Translations under genes and position numbers: made by a program | Shown: in pieces, positions 34,747 through 47,935 of the stretch | Numbering within the stretch: position 1 is the first letter of the stretch | Layout of the letters: each line of letters starts with the position of its first letter | Assembly: GCF_001274945.1 (NCBI RefSeq) | Contig: NZ_LILB01000008.1 | Span: 327,357-391,356, forward strand | Reading direction: 5' to 3' | From: Viridibacillus arvi | Lineage (GTDB): Bacteria; Bacillota; Bacilli; Bacillales_A; Planococcaceae | DNA: 64,000 nt | Notes under the pieces: generated by a model | Databases searched by the model: none | The model's input: only the letters and a program-made list of their open reading frames with translations | What the model was told of the DNA's origin: nothing

Positions 34747-36174
34747 TTAGCGTTTGTTGATTTCTTCAAGAAGGATTTTGTTAACCATTGGTGGGTTAGC
34801 TTGTCCTTTAGTAGCTTTCATGATTTGACCTACTAAGAAGCCAATTGCACGATCTTTACCGTTTTTGAAGTCTTCAATTGATTGTTGGTTGTTGTCCAAA
34901 GTTTCTGTAACAATTTTAAGTAAAGCTGTTGGATCAGAAAGTTGAACAAGACCTTTATCTTTAACGATTTTTTCTGCATCGCCACCGTTTTCAACTAGCT
35001 CTTTGAAAACTTTTTTAGCGATTTTAGAAGAAATTGTTCCTGCAGAGATTAACTTAACCATACCTGCAAGTCCTTCTGGTGTTAAAGCAGTATCTTTTAA
35101 TTCTTTTTGTTCTGCGTTTAAGTAAGCAGATACTTCACCCATTAACCAGTTAGAAGCAAGTTTTGCGTCTGCTCCAGCTGCTACTGTTGCTTCAAAGAAA
35201 TCTGCGATGTCTTTTTGCAATGTTAACACGCCTGCATCGTATGCTGTTAAGCCTAGTTCTTCAACATAGCGAACTTTACGAGCTGCTGGTAGTTCAGGGA
35301 TTTCATCTTTCACGCGTTGTAACCATGCATCGTCGATTACGATATCAACTAAGTCCGGTTCTGGGAAGTAACGGTAATCGTCCGCGCCTTCTTTTACACG
35401 CATAAGGATTGTTTTACCTGTTTTCTCATCGAAACGACGAGTTTCTTGCTCGATGACACCGCCTGCATTTAATACAGCTGCTTGACGTTTTTCTTCAAAC
35501 TCAAGACCACGGCGAACGAAGTTGAATGAGTTTAAGTTTTTCAATTCAGTTTTTGTACCGAATTCATCTCGGCCGTATGGACGGATTGAGATGTTGGCAT
35601 CACAACGTAGTGAGCCTTCTTCCATTTTACAGTCAGATACACCTGTATATTGGATGATTGATTTGATTTGCTCAAGGTAAGCGTATGCTTCTTCTGGAGT
35701 ACGGATATCTGGTTCAGATACGATTTCCACAAGTGGTGTACCTTGACGGTTAAAGTCAACTAGAGAGCTGTTTTTACCGTGAGTAAGTTTACCAGCATCT
35801 TCTTCCATATGAAGGCGAGTAATACCGATACGTTTTTTCTCACCGTTTACTTCAATATCAACCCAGCCGTTTTTACCGATTGGTTTATCAAATTGTGAAA
35901 TTTGGTAAGCTTTCGGATTATCAGGGTAGAAATAGTTTTTACGGTCGAATTTAGTATGTTGTTCGATTTCCATATTAAGTGCTAGAGATGCACGAATTGC
36001 GTAATCTACAACGTTTTTGTTTACAACTGGTAAAACACCTGGGTAACCTAGGTCAATTACTGTTGTGTTTGTATTTGGTTCAGCACCAAAGTGGTTTGGT
36101 GAACCAGAGAAGATTTTAGAGTTTGTTTTTAACTCTACGTGTACTTCTAAACCAATGACTGTTTCAAAGTTCAT
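34747..36174 (-). CDS. gatB: Asp/Glu-tRNA amidotransferase subunit B
   Basis: A 475-residue GatB. It has the N-terminal [12 protein letters not shown], the Zn/kinase-like cradle region [19 protein letters not shown] and EEDAGKLTH, and the C-terminal tail domain (KDLVQL-type, [14 protein letters not shown]). It activates misacylated Glu-tRNA(Gln) or Asp-tRNA(Asn) with ATP before amidation. The gene follows gatA by one base, with its ribosome binding site GGGAGGT inside the gatA end. A strong terminator closes the operon. Confidence 0.95.
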   Translation of the reverse strand: MNFETVIGLEVHVELKTNSKIFSGSPNHFGAEPNTNTTVIDLGYPGVLPVVNKNVVDYAIRASLALNMEIEQHTKFDRKNYFYPDNPKAYQISQFDKPIGKNGWVDIEVNGEKKRIGITRLHMEEDAGKLTHGKNSSLVDFNRQGTPLVEIVSEPDIRTPEEAYAYLEQIKSIIQYTGVSDCKMEEGSLRCDANISIRPYGRDEFGTKTELKNLNSFNFVRRGLEFEEKRQAAVLNAGGVIEQETRRFDEKTGKTILMRVKEGADDYRYFPEPDLVDIVIDDAWLQRVKDEIPELPAARKVRYVEELGLTAYDAGVLTLQKDIADFFEATVAAGADAKLASNWLMGEVSAYLNAEQKELKDTALTPEGLAGMVKLISAGTISSKIAKKVFKELVENGGDAEKIVKDKGLVQLSDPTALLKIVTETLDNNQQSIEDFKNGKDRAIGFLVGQIMKATKGQANPPMVNKILLEEINKR

Positions 36175-36175
36175 A

Positions 36176-37639
36176 TTATTTTACCTCCCAAATTTGAGGA
36201 GTTTCTTTGTGGAATTCAGTTGCTTTTTCGAAAGCATCTGCCACACGGTAAATTGTAGCTTCATCGAAGTATTTACCAATAATTTGTAAACCTAGTGGTA
36301 GACCATCTTCGAATCCACATGGAATTGAGATAGCTGGTACACCTGCTAAGTTAATAGGAATTGTTAGAATATCGTTAGCGTACATTGTCATTGGATCTTC
36401 AACATTTTCTCCAATTTTGAATGCTGGAGTTGGAGTTGTAGGTCCAAGAATTACATCAAATTCTTCGAAAACTTTATCGAAATCTTCTTTGATTAATGTA
36501 CGAGCTTGTTGCGCTTTTTTGTAGTAAGCATCATAAGTACCTGCACTTAATGAATAAGTTCCAAGCATGATACGACGTTTTACTTCATCTCCGAAACCTT
36601 GAGCACGAGTTTCTTTGTAAAGTTCTTCTAAGTTTGTAACGTTTTCAGCGCGGAAGCCAAAACGGATACCATCGAAACGTGATAAGTTTGAAGATGCTTC
36701 AGAAGAAGAAAGGATGTAATATGCTGCTAATGCATATTTAGAGTGAGGAAGTGATACTTCTTCCCAAGTTGCGCCTTGAGCTTCTAATACTTTAAGTGCA
36801 TCAAGAACTGATTGACGTGCCGCTTCTCCAACACCTTCACCTAAATATTCTTTAGGTACAGCGATACGAAGACCTTTCACATCACCAGTAAGAGCTTCTA
36901 CAAAGCTTGGTACTTCAACGTTTGCTGAAGTTGAATCGTTAGCATCTACACCTGATATTGCTTCAAGTAATAATGCATTGTCTCGTACATTACGAGTAAT
37001 CGGTCCGATTTGATCAAGTGAAGAAGCGAATGCTACTAAACCGTAACGAGATACACGACCATAAGTTGGTTTCATCCCAACAACACCACAGAATGATGCT
37101 GGTTGACGAATTGAACCACCTGTATCAGAACCTAATGAGAATGGTACTTCTCCTGCTGCTACAGCTGCTGCTGAACCACCTGAAGATCCACCTGGTACGC
37201 GGTCAAGACCCCATGGGTTACGAACTGGTTTGATGCCTGAGTTTTCATTTGAAGAACCCATTGCAAATTCATCCATGTTCAATTTACCGATTGTTACCAT
37301 TCCAGCTTCACGTAATTTATTGACAACTGTTGCGTCATAAATCGGGTTGAAGCCTTCTAGAATTTTACTTGCACAAGTTGTTTCCAAGCCTTCAGTGACG
37401 ATATTATCTTTAACACCGATAGGTAGACCGAATAATGGTCCTCTTTCTTCAAAAGGTACTGCATCCATTTCTTTTGCTTGTGCTGTTGCTTTTTCTTCAT
37501 TTAATGCTAAAAACGCGCCTACTTCACCATCTAGTGCAGCTACACGTTTATAAGCTTCTTCTGTTAAGTCAGCGATTGAGATTTCTTTTGTTTTTAAAAG
37601 TTCTTGTAACTCTTGTGCTGATTTTGTAAACAATGTCAT
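36176..37639 (-). CDS. gatA: Asp/Glu-tRNA amidotransferase subunit A
   Basis: A 487-residue amidase-signature enzyme. The catalytic Lys lies in GVKDN and the Ser-Ser-Gly-Gly-Ser region in [15 protein letters not shown]; the second catalytic Ser lies in [14 protein letters not shown]. It releases ammonia from glutamine and channels it to GatB. It lies second in gatCAB, 22 bases after gatC, with GGAGGG upstream of the ATG. Confidence 0.95.
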   Translation of the reverse strand: MTLFTKSAQELQELLKTKEISIADLTEEAYKRVAALDGEVGAFLALNEEKATAQAKEMDAVPFEERGPLFGLPIGVKDNIVTEGLETTCASKILEGFNPIYDATVVNKLREAGMVTIGKLNMDEFAMGSSNENSGIKPVRNPWGLDRVPGGSSGGSAAAVAAGEVPFSLGSDTGGSIRQPASFCGVVGMKPTYGRVSRYGLVAFASSLDQIGPITRNVRDNALLLEAISGVDANDSTSANVEVPSFVEALTGDVKGLRIAVPKEYLGEGVGEAARQSVLDALKVLEAQGATWEEVSLPHSKYALAAYYILSSSEASSNLSRFDGIRFGFRAENVTNLEELYKETRAQGFGDEVKRRIMLGTYSLSAGTYDAYYKKAQQARTLIKEDFDKVFEEFDVILGPTTPTPAFKIGENVEDPMTMYANDILTIPINLAGVPAISIPCGFEDGLPLGLQIIGKYFDEATIYRVADAFEKATEFHKETPQIWEVK

Positions 37640-37661
37640 ATGTGGCCCTCCTTACTGACTA

Positions 37662-37955
37662 TTATTCTGTAATGATTGGTGGTACTTTAACTAAACCGTC
37701 TACATGTTCTTTTACGTTTAACATCATAACTTCACGATCTAAACCTTTCACTGCAACGTCTTCACGTAAAACGTTTACAAGTGGTAAGACATGTGTTGTT
37801 GGTTCAACATTAGTAGTATCTAATTCATTAAGTTGCTCTGCAAATTTAGTAATCGCACCTAATTGTTGTGCAAACTTTTCAGCTTCAGCTTCTGTAATAG
37901 CTAGACGAGCTAAGTTAGCAACGTGCTTAACTTCTTCTTTTGTAATATTCGCCAT
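37662..37955 (-). CDS. gatC: Asp/Glu-tRNA amidotransferase subunit C
   Basis: A 97-residue Gat[27 protein letters not shown] at the N-terminus and [18 protein letters not shown] near the C-terminus are typical. It wraps around GatA and stabilises the GatAB complex. GGAGGTG lies upstream of the ATG. First gene of the gatCAB operon. Confidence 0.94.
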   Translation of the reverse strand: MANITKEEVKHVANLARLAITEAEAEKFAQQLGAITKFAEQLNELDTTNVEPTTHVLPLVNVLREDVAVKGLDREVMMLNVKEHVDGLVKVPPIITE

Positions 37956-38200
37956 TCTTCACACCTCCGAATTCAATAACCATACCGATAATAATATCAT
38001 TTTTAGTAATATTTATGCAAGGCGATACTTTCCGCTAAAGTGACGCCAAACGCTTGAAAATAAAGGCTTTTCTTTCCTTTATTAACAACCTTACTAGACT
38101 CATAATCCATTATAGCAAAATGAATAGAGATAATTGACTACCTTCAGATTATACAATTTATCGACACAAATAAGTATGATTTTCATACTTTCTACTAAAG

Positions 38201-38233
38201 TAAAAGAGTGCGACAGATTTGTCGCACTCTTTC
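38201..38233 (-). terminator. Terminator after camS
   Basis: AAAGAGTGCGAC (38203-38214) and GTCGCACTCTTT (38221-38232) are exact complements with a short loop. It lies 10 bases past the camS stop. Confidence 0.88.
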
Positions 38234-38242
38234 TATTAAAAA

Positions 38243-39385
38243 CTAATCATTATATATATGAATATATGGCTCACTTGAATTAGCATCTTTTACTACTAAT
38301 GCCTCTGGTCCGTTGACAGAGGTCACATTAACTTCGACTTTTAAGCCTTTAGGGAATTGGTCAATTACTGCACCAGCCATGAATTGTGTGAAACCAATAA
38401 TTTCAGAAGTACCGTAAAATTTAATCGGAATATCTATGTTTAACTTTTTAATTTTATTATCTTGATAGAAACCTGTTCCAATAACATTTGTATAGTTAGA
38501 GAAGTACTTTTCAATATCTTGTTTAAAGAATTTAAAATATTGATTCATCTCACGGTAATTTTCTTCACTATCATTTGTTGGGAACAAGACATATTCCTCT
38601 TTAACCGATTTCCACTCTGAGATTTTATTAGATCCCTCATCTACAATACCGTAAGAGATATATGTGCCTGGAACAATGGAACTACGGCTTTGCTGTTTAA
38701 ATAGTCCAACAACCATTGGCACATTTTCTAGTCCCTCTTTTTGACGTAATCGTTGAATGACTTGGGCAGCAATTTTTTCTCCCTGTTTTGTTAAAACCGG
38801 TTCTGGTATTGGTTCTTCATATGTTGCACCATAATCTTCTTTTTGATAATAGTAAATAGAGTTAAGAGCCAAGCCGATTGAAACACCAGCAAGCTTCACT
38901 TTATTTTTCCCTGCTTTTTCAAGGTAATTTTGCTCTACGATATGCGCTAAATAGATAGGAGCCTTTTTAGCACGTTCTGTTGGCGACATACTTTTGGTAG
39001 TAGCAGGGTTTAATCCATCATCTGTTTGAGAACTACGCGCAAGCCATGAAGAGGCAGTTTCCTTATCTATATACTGCCCCTCCTGGAAAAAGTACTTACC
39101 TGGGTCAAATGCCTTTTGAGATAAGCGTAATAGTCCACTTTCTGCTTCTGTAATATCATATTTTGAATAAATGTTTGAAACAATCAAACCTCTACTTGCA
39201 CTTGCTTTATAAGGTAAAAGAGTACGATAGTATTGGTCATCAATTTGCATATTAGGAATGATCGTTGCTTCTTCCTTGTCTTTAGCATCGCTTTGTACTA
39301 CTTCCGTGTCATTCTTTAATGATGGAACGCAACCTGCAAGCATGGTGACAACAATCATCGCCGGTATCCAGCGAAGTCGTTTCAT
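38243..39385 (-). CDS. camS: CamS family lipoprotein
   Basis: A 380-residue lipoprotein with the lipobox TMLAGCVP (Cys about 19) and the CamS-domain features VEQNYLEKAGKN, SIGLALNSIYYYQ and a C-terminal ITGFTQ-like segment. In enterococci and staphylococci the signal peptide of CamS is a source of a sex-pheromone peptide; in B. subtilis the ortholog is YerH. The gene follows ligA by 14 bases, the conserved pcrB-pcrA-ligA-camS order. The mature function is unknown. Confidence 0.9.
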   Translation of the reverse strand: MKRLRWIPAMIVVTMLAGCVPSLKNDTEVVQSDAKDKEEATIIPNMQIDDQYYRTLLPYKASASRGLIVSNIYSKYDITEAESGLLRLSQKAFDPGKYFFQEGQYIDKETASSWLARSSQTDDGLNPATTKSMSPTERAKKAPIYLAHIVEQNYLEKAGKNKVKLAGVSIGLALNSIYYYQKEDYGATYEEPIPEPVLTKQGEKIAAQVIQRLRQKEGLENVPMVVGLFKQQSRSSIVPGTYISYGIVDEGSNKISEWKSVKEEYVLFPTNDSEENYREMNQYFKFFKQDIEKYFSNYTNVIGTGFYQDNKIKKLNIDIPIKFYGTSEIIGFTQFMAGAVIDQFPKGLKVEVNVTSVNGPEALVVKDANSSEPYIHIYND

Positions 39386-39399
39386 GATCTTGATCTCCT

Positions 39400-41406
<2,007 letters not shown>

Positions 41407-41428
41407 TCATTTTCCTCCGCAACTGCGC

Positions 41429-43675
41429 CTATACTTTTTCGATAGGCGCAAATTTTGCTAATAATCGTTTAATACCTGTTGGGCTTGGGAATGCAATATC
41501 TAACTCAACATTCTCTCCTTCACCACGAACACTGACAACTGTACCAACACCCCATTTTTTATGAGATGCTTTGTCACCAGAAGCCCAGCCAAGTTTTTCT
41601 CCACCAGATTGTGTATATGCTGGTTTTGTCACTACTGTACGAGTTGGCTGTGTTGTTGATGTAACAAATCCAGACTGACGTGGTGAACGTCCAGCACTTG
41701 TCCTACTATTACTATTGTTAGCCGAAACATCTTCAATAATTCCATTATCGATTTCCTGTAAGAATCGAGATGGATTGTTATAACTGCTACGTCCAAAAAT
41801 AGTACGAGTTTGTGCACAAGTTAAGAATAGTTTCTGTTCAGCACGTGTAATACCTACATAAGCAAGACGACGCTCCTCTTCCATTTCATCTTCATCTTGC
41901 AATGAACGTGAGTGTGGGAAGATATTTTCTTCCATACCGATTATGAACACGACTGGGAATTCTAAACCTTTTGCCGAGTGCATAGTCATTAAAACAATGC
42001 TACCTTTAGACTCATCCTCTTTATCAAGAGAATCAATGTCTGCTATAAGTGCTAAATCAGTTAAAAAGGCAACAAGCGTTTTATCATCACTTTGAGCTTC
42101 AAATGCTTTTGTAACTGTTAAGAATTCATCGATATTCTCTAAGCGGCTTTCTGCTTCAATCGTTTTTTCCGTTTTGAGCATTTCACGATAGCCTGACTTT
42201 TCGAGCACTTGCTCAACTAGTTCTGTCACAGACAAAAATTCCTGCATTCGTGTAAAGTCAGAGATCATCGCATGAAATTTTGCTGCCGCGTTTGCTGCTC
42301 TTGCTGGCAGCCCCATAAAGTCAACTTCTCTTAATGCATCAAAGATAGAGCGATCTTGTTCGAATGCGAATTGCGCCATGCGATCAAAAGAAGTTGCACC
42401 AATACTACGTTTTGGTTCATTAATAATTCGCGCTAGCGATAAATCATCGTCATTATTAGCAATTAGACGTAAGTATGCTAGTAAATCCTTTATCTCTTTA
42501 CGATCATAGAACTTCGTGCCCCCAACGATTGTATAAGCCATGTTCGACTTCACAAGCACCTCTTCCATTGCACGTGATTGTGCATTTGTGCGATAAAGAA
42601 TTGCGAAATCATCAAGTGAGCGATTATCTTTTATCATTAATTCTTGAATTGTTTGTACGACAAATTGCGCTTCTTGTTTCTCATCATAAGAACGTGAAAT
42701 AGCAATTTTCTCACCTTCAGCATTTTCCGTACGTAATTCTTTTGGATAACGACTTGAGTTATTTTTTATGACGTCATTCGCCGCTTGAAGGATGCGTGCA
42801 GACGAGCGGTAATTCTGTTCTAACATGATCGCTTTTGACTTAGGATAGTCTTTTTCAAAAGATAAAATATTTTGGATATCTGCTCCACGCCAACGATAAA
42901 TGGATTGATCAGAGTCACCAACAACACAAATGTTTTGGAATTTCTTCGCAAGCATTTGAACTAATTGATATTGCGAATGGTTTGTATCTTGATATTCATC
43001 CACGTGAATATATTGGAATCGATTTTGGTAATATTCAAGTACTTCAGGTACCTGTTTGAATAGACGTATAGTAATCATGATTAGATCATCAAAATCTAAT
43101 GATTGGTTTTTTCGCAAACGTCTTTGGTAACCTTCATATACATCCGCCACAGTTTTTTCATATGGATTTGTTGAACTTATTTGTGCTTTATATGTTTCAA
43201 CATCGATACATTCGTTTTTCGCAGAACTAATCGCATTTAACATAGAGCGTGGATCATGACGTTTAGGATCTATATTTAACTCTTTCAAAACATTTTTAAT
43301 TACTGTTAATTGATCAGTTGTATCTAGAATGGAGAAGTTTTTGTTGTAGCCAATACGATCGATATCCCGACGTAAAATACGAACACACATGGAGTGGAAT
43401 GTAGATACCCACATTTGTGCACCCGTTCCGTTGCCTAGCAAACCATCGATACGTTCTCTCATTTCACGAGCCGCTTTATTCGTGAATGTGATGGCTAATA
43501 TTTTCGAAGGATAAACCTTTTTTTTAATTACTAAATACGCGATACGATGAGTTAGTACGCGCGTTTTCCCTGATCCTGCTCCAGCCATTATTAACAATGG
43601 ACCTTCTGTTGTTTTCACAGCTTCAGCCTGTTCAGGGTTCATTCCTTTTAATAAATTATCCGTTAGTTGTTCCAT
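41429..43675 (-). CDS. pcrA: ATP-dependent DNA helicase PcrA
   Basis: A 748-residue UvrD/Rep superfamily 1A helicase. It has Walker A AGAGSGKT (about 31-38), [15 protein letters not shown] (motif Ia), VDEYQDTN (Walker B), [13 protein letters not shown] (motif III), EQNYRS (IV), [15 protein letters not shown] (V) and [10 protein letters not shown] (VI). A Ser/Thr-rich linker and a C-terminal Tudor-like RNA-polymerase binding region ([19 protein letters not shown]) follow. It is essential in DNA repair and rolling-circle replication. It lies in the conserved pcrB-pcrA-ligA order. Confidence 0.96.
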   Translation of the reverse strand: MEQLTDNLLKGMNPEQAEAVKTTEGPLLIMAGAGSGKTRVLTHRIAYLVIKKKVYPSKILAITFTNKAAREMRERIDGLLGNGTGAQMWVSTFHSMCVRILRRDIDRIGYNKNFSILDTTDQLTVIKNVLKELNIDPKRHDPRSMLNAISSAKNECIDVETYKAQISSTNPYEKTVADVYEGYQRRLRKNQSLDFDDLIMITIRLFKQVPEVLEYYQNRFQYIHVDEYQDTNHSQYQLVQMLAKKFQNICVVGDSDQSIYRWRGADIQNILSFEKDYPKSKAIMLEQNYRSSARILQAANDVIKNNSSRYPKELRTENAEGEKIAISRSYDEKQEAQFVVQTIQELMIKDNRSLDDFAILYRTNAQSRAMEEVLVKSNMAYTIVGGTKFYDRKEIKDLLAYLRLIANNDDDLSLARIINEPKRSIGATSFDRMAQFAFEQDRSIFDALREVDFMGLPARAANAAAKFHAMISDFTRMQEFLSVTELVEQVLEKSGYREMLKTEKTIEAESRLENIDEFLTVTKAFEAQSDDKTLVAFLTDLALIADIDSLDKEDESKGSIVLMTMHSAKGLEFPVVFIIGMEENIFPHSRSLQDEDEMEEERRLAYVGITRAEQKLFLTCAQTRTIFGRSSYNNPSRFLQEIDNGIIEDVSANNSNSRTSAGRSPRQSGFVTSTTQPTRTVVTKPAYTQSGGEKLGWASGDKASHKKWGVGTVVSVRGEGENVELDIAFPSPTGIKRLLAKFAPIEKV

Positions 43676-43727
43676 AACGCACCACCTTTTTACAATACAA
43701 ACATTTGTTCTTGATTATACTATAGTT

Positions 43728-44414
43728 TTATATTTCTTTCACTGCCTTTACTGTACTAAGCGCTGTTTTTAAATCTTCATATATAATATTGCCAATTACG
43801 ACGGTATTAGCTGATTGAGCCATTTCCTTTGCCTGTTCAGCGTTAGAAATCCCTCCACCATAAAATAATCGTGTATTTTCTAAAACAGCTTGAACATCTT
43901 TTACTATATTAGGATTCCCGTAAATGCCACTATATTCTAGATAAAAAATAGGTAAATTGAACAGATTTTCAGCCATTCTTGCGTAAGCAACTACGTCTTC
44001 TGCATCTAACTCAGTATTTGCCTCCGTCACTTTTGCAGCTTTGCAATCTGCATTTAAAATGCAATAGCCTTCTGCAAAAAGTTCGTCCCACATCATGATA
44101 TCGCCGTATTCTTTAATCGCTTGATGATGTAAATCTTTCACCCATCTAGTGTTACTGCTATTTAATACTGTTGGTATAAAGTAATAATCAAAACCTGGTG
44201 TAACAGATTCTAAATTAGAAATTTCTAAAACAACTGGCACTGTAAAACGACGTATTCTTACCAATAAATCTAATACATTATCGATTGTCACATTATCTGT
44301 GCCACCAACAATTATTGCATCTGTGCCTGATTCGCACAATTGCTCTAGCATCTCATCTGTCATTGGTTTTGCCGGATCAACTTTAAATACATGACGCCAA
44401 TTTTGAAACTCCAT
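43728..44414 (-). CDS. pcrB: Heptaprenylglyceryl phosphate synthase PcrB
   Basis: A 228-residue TIM-barrel protein of the GGGP synthase family. It has [41 protein letters not shown] and the phosphate-binding [10 protein letters not shown]. In Bacillus PcrB couples heptaprenyl diphosphate to sn-glycerol-1-phosphate, giving an archaea-like ether lipid. It precedes pcrA by 52 bases. The ATG is followed by [10 protein letters not shown], matching the family start. Confidence 0.93.
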   Translation of the reverse strand: MEFQNWRHVFKVDPAKPMTDEMLEQLCESGTDAIIVGGTDNVTIDNVLDLLVRIRRFTVPVVLEISNLESVTPGFDYYFIPTVLNSSNTRWVKDLHHQAIKEYGDIMMWDELFAEGYCILNADCKAAKVTEANTELDAEDVVAYARMAENLFNLPIFYLEYSGIYGNPNIVKDVQAVLENTRLFYGGGISNAEQAKEMAQSANTVVIGNIIYEDLKTALSTVKAVKEI

Positions 44415-44566
44415 TTTAACCCACCTATCTGTAATATTAATATCTATTTGACTTAGTCAAAGAGCAACCAAGTTTTTCTCTAATTACCAGTATACATTAG
44501 TCAAACGTGCCCTCCATTGAATATTCGAAAAGGCTCGAAAGAATTTATCTGAAATTTATTTCACAA

Positions 44567-44594
44567 GAAAAAAACTGAACAGACATCTGCTCAG
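44567..44594 (-). terminator. Terminator after yerC
   Basis: CTGAACAGA (44575-44583) pairs with TCTGCTCAG (44586-44594), and the A-run on the left gives a T-run on the minus strand. It lies 30 bases past the yerC stop, separating yerC from pcrB. Confidence 0.8.
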
Positions 44595-44624
44595 TCGGTT
44601 TCATTATATTTGCTAAACAACTTC

Positions 44625-44945
44625 TCAGTCTTTAGGAGCTAGAAAAGGTTTTTCATCTGGATAAAGGCGACCAAGCATTTCATCGTATGTATCATTTCCG
44701 TAATCGAAACAACGACGTACACGAGAAATTGTTGCTGTAGAAGCACCTGTTTCCTTCTTGATTGTTTCATACGTTTTTTTCAAGCGTAATAAATGCGCTA
44801 CTTCAAAACGTTGTGCTAAAGATTGGATTTCACTTATTGTACATAAATCATCAAAAAATTTATAGCATTCTTCTATGTCATTTAACTCCAAAACCGCTTT
44901 AAATAGTTGTTCTGTTTGATGACCTTTAATTTTTTCAATTTGCAT
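44625..44945 (-). CDS. yerC: YerC/YecD family TrpR-related protein
   Basis: A 106-residue DNA-binding protein of the TrpR-like YerC family. It has ELNDIEECYKFFDDLCTISEIQSLAQRFEVAHLL, then the helix-turn-helix TYETIKKETGASTATISRVRR. It lacks evident tryptophan-binding specificity and its regulon is unknown. It follows yerB by 21 bases and is followed by a terminator. The conserved position before pcrB matches B. subtilis. Confidence 0.92.
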   Translation of the reverse strand: MQIEKIKGHQTEQLFKAVLELNDIEECYKFFDDLCTISEIQSLAQRFEVAHLLRLKKTYETIKKETGASTATISRVRRCFDYGNDTYDEMLGRLYPDEKPFLAPKD

Positions 44946-44966
44946 GCTTCCTTCCCCCTTTCCTCA

Positions 44967-46010
44967 TTAAGGTTCATATGTGACCGCTTTTGCTAATCCA
45001 GGATTGGAAGGTACGAGGTGAATCCACGACTTACCAGGCACTAGTTTGACAGGCTGATCATTTGCATATGGTACTAATACACCATCTACATTTCGCCATT
45101 TGACATCTAACTTTTGCCCAGCTTGAAATACATAACCATTTCCACCTGAAGTCAAATCAAGCGATTGACGTCCCTTTTGATCAACAGTACTTTGATTCAC
45201 TTCAAAGAATAATACATTGGCAACTTGTACAGATTCATCGTTTAATAAATCCTTAGTAACTACACCGCCAGATTGACGTTCATATAATTTACTGTCTTCA
45301 TTAAAAGTATATGTGTTATGGAATTGTTCATCAACACCATAACGAATATCTATTTTCGAAATATACTTTTCTATTTTAACATCTTCAGCAGACTCATAAA
45401 AAGAGAAAGGTACTTTTTTCTGCATTTTTAATGAAGCTCCTACTTTTTTAAATCCCAACTTTACATTCTCTTCTGAAATATAGGAGTTGTGTGGTGCTAC
45501 ACGATCCGTTGAACGTTGAAATAATGAACCATCATATTGCATTCCATTAATATTATCCACTACACCAGCACTTAACATCCTTTGTGCCTCTGGACTATAC
45601 CCATGTGCAATATAAAATGCATCTAAGCCTTTTGCTAGATCAACAAAATAATCTCTTGCACTTCTAACTGGCCCCATATTTTCAGGCAACTCACTTTGGA
45701 ATACAGCAAGTAAACGTGTAATATTCCCTTCAGCTACCATCTCATAAACTAGATCAGCCGAAGTCAGACCAGATTGAGGACGTGCTTGCGGATGATTATT
45801 AATCGTCACCATCACTGGTCGCATTTTTGGTTTTTGCTCTACCTCTAAACCAGTAAACGGTGTGAAATATGTCTTTTTCTCAACTTCTGCTTCAGCCTGT
45901 ACTTCCGTTTTTTCTGGTTCCTTCTTTACTTCTTTTTCTTCTTTATCTTTAGAGCATCCGACGATTAAAACGCCAAGTACTAATAGCCCCACCATCAACT
46001 TCTTTTTCAA
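44967..46010 (-). CDS. yerB: DUF3048 lipoprotein YerB
   Basis: A 347-residue lipoprotein with the lipobox VLIVGCSK (Cys19). A charged E/K linker (about 20-48) is followed by the DUF3048 domains, with MVTINNHPQARPQSGLTSADLVYE and LPENMGPVRSARDYFVDLA as signatures. The C-terminal domain includes YVFQAGQKLDVKW. It is surface-anchored and its function is unknown. It lies between yerA and yerC as in B. subtilis. Confidence 0.92.
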   Translation of the reverse strand: MKKKLMVGLLVLGVLIVGCSKDKEEKEVKKEPEKTEVQAEAEVEKKTYFTPFTGLEVEQKPKMRPVMVTINNHPQARPQSGLTSADLVYEMVAEGNITRLLAVFQSELPENMGPVRSARDYFVDLAKGLDAFYIAHGYSPEAQRMLSAGVVDNINGMQYDGSLFQRSTDRVAPHNSYISEENVKLGFKKVGASLKMQKKVPFSFYESAEDVKIEKYISKIDIRYGVDEQFHNTYTFNEDSKLYERQSGGVVTKDLLNDESVQVANVLFFEVNQSTVDQKGRQSLDLTSGGNGYVFQAGQKLDVKWRNVDGVLVPYANDQPVKLVPGKSWIHLVPSNPGLAKAVTYEP

Positions 46011-46021
46011 AAGATTTCCTC

Positions 46022-47761
46022 CTATCTCATAACGGACGGGAATAGAACGGTTTTCTTCATCACATCGAAAATACCGCGTTGAGTAATCCGAATATAAGGT
46101 AAATGTGTAGATTGTAAAAATAGCAAAGTATATATAGCATCACCTAGATGGTAGCCTCGCTCTTGTAACGCTTTCTTTAGAGCTAATTCTTGCTCTATTA
46201 ATACTTCAACAGGCTCGGTGGATAATCCTCCTCCAATTGAAAGTGGTAGGCTTTCTAAAACTCGCCCATTTTCAACAATTACGATACCACCCTTCATTTT
46301 TTTCATTTCATTGAAGGCTATTAACATATCTTTTGTATTTTTTCCTATTAAAATTATATCGCCAGTACTTGAGTAAGAGGATGCAAATCCTTGAAGATGT
46401 GTCGCAAACCCTTTTAGCAAAGTATTTACACGCCACTTTCCATTTTTATCAACTAGCATTAAATAGCATTCATCGTGGTCCGTGTGAAGTTTACCTTCAT
46501 TCGTATGAACGGATACGCTATATGGTTTCGTTATAACATCATTCACCAATTGGATCCCAAATGGCATCGAGAATTGGAAGTCATCATCAGATAAATCAAA
46601 TTTCAAATCGAGTGTGCCCATTGCTGACCAATCGATTGATGGTAGAGTGAACGCCTTTTTATTGTCGCGTTTTAACCAAACACCTTTTGATAATACGCTT
46701 ACAGGAACCGGATTGAATTCGTTTTCTAAAAAATTCAGCGTAGCATATCGTCCCGTTGCTATAAGTCCGTGTAAATTACTCATATTATAATAGCGCGCGA
46801 CATTGTAAGATGCCATTTGATAGGCATCAATCGGCGCAACCCCCGCATCAAGGGCTACTTGAATACATTTGTCCATCACACCATCTCTATGGAATGAAGG
46901 TGTAGCACCATCTGTTGTCATCATTAAGTGATCAAAAATATTCAATTTCTTCTCAACAATATCTTTCAAAAGTATTGGTAAATCTGGACGGATGGAAGAA
47001 TGACGTAAAGTTACTGCATATCCATGTAAAATACGATTTTCCACTTCTTCTATAGTCATTGATTCATGGTCTCCATCAGCACCAAATAGTTTCATACGAG
47101 CTAATGTTCTTTCAGATGCGCCCGGTAAATGCGCTTCAATTTTTTTACCATGTGCTTTTGCGAGTTTTAACCAATATAGCATTTGGTCATCGCCTGCTAG
47201 TAATCTTGGCCAACCTGTTAACTCCCCACCTAACATGACATCTGTTCGTTCAAGCCAATCATTAATTGCTTTTGTCGTAAAGAGATCATGTTCATTTTCA
47301 AGCTCCGTTTGCGAATCAAATCGAGCCCACCAGTAGAATGAGAATGGCAGTTGCTTTAATTGATCTAGTATTGTAAACGCTTTCTTGTTTTTAATTGCTA
47401 AAAATAGCATCAAGTTGTCAGATAGAAACGTCGTCGTTCCAAGTTGCGCTGCATAATCCGCAAAGGATTGGGGATTATAAAGCTGAAATGGATGAACATG
47501 TGGTTCAATGTAACCTGGAACAATCGTCTGTCCCTCGGCATCAACAATCTCTGTTGCAGCTGTGTTTGGTGGCATTTTAGACCCTGCGTATATAATACGA
47601 TCTTTATCAATCCAAATGTTCCCCTGGATCCATTGTTTATATACACCATGTAAATAACGCGCGTTTTTAATTACTAAATTAGGTGCTTCTTTACCATCAA
47701 TGATAGCTATTTGTTGACGGATTTGACTGATTTTCCATGAGGGTTCTGGCATTACATCCAT
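46022..47761 (-). CDS. yerA: Adenine deaminase-like amidohydrolase YerA
   Basis: A 579-residue amidohydrolase of the adenine deaminase (AdeC) family. Metal-site elements include GYIEPHVHPFQ, EAHLPG and TTDGATPS (Asp), and ENG.VLESLPLSIGGGLS is a family C-terminal motif. B. subtilis YerA is a divergent homolog whose deaminase activity is uncertain. Members convert adenine to hypoxanthine, which would fit the adjacent purine operon, but this is inference. The ATG is preceded by AAAGGAGATGG. Confidence 0.88.
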   Translation of the reverse strand: MDVMPEPSWKISQIRQQIAIIDGKEAPNLVIKNARYLHGVYKQWIQGNIWIDKDRIIYAGSKMPPNTAATEIVDAEGQTIVPGYIEPHVHPFQLYNPQSFADYAAQLGTTTFLSDNLMLFLAIKNKKAFTILDQLKQLPFSFYWWARFDSQTELENEHDLFTTKAINDWLERTDVMLGGELTGWPRLLAGDDQMLYWLKLAKAHGKKIEAHLPGASERTLARMKLFGADGDHESMTIEEVENRILHGYAVTLRHSSIRPDLPILLKDIVEKKLNIFDHLMMTTDGATPSFHRDGVMDKCIQVALDAGVAPIDAYQMASYNVARYYNMSNLHGLIATGRYATLNFLENEFNPVPVSVLSKGVWLKRDNKKAFTLPSIDWSAMGTLDLKFDLSDDDFQFSMPFGIQLVNDVITKPYSVSVHTNEGKLHTDHDECYLMLVDKNGKWRVNTLLKGFATHLQGFASSYSSTGDIILIGKNTKDMLIAFNEMKKMKGGIVIVENGRVLESLPLSIGGGLSTEPVEVLIEQELALKKALQERGYHLGDAIYTLLFLQSTHLPYIRITQRGIFDVMKKTVLFPSVMR

Positions 47762-47935
47762 CTCCTTTCGCTTTTCTTTTTTGTTTATATGCTCGTTAAA
47801 TCGATTATTTAATTTATGTCAAAAATAGGATTTAATTCTGTTTTAGCATTATTGAATTATCGTATCACAGCACTTTAGGAAAGCAAAGTTTTTAGTAGTA
47901 TTTTGTGGGAAAATTTGTATAGGAGGGTGACTTAA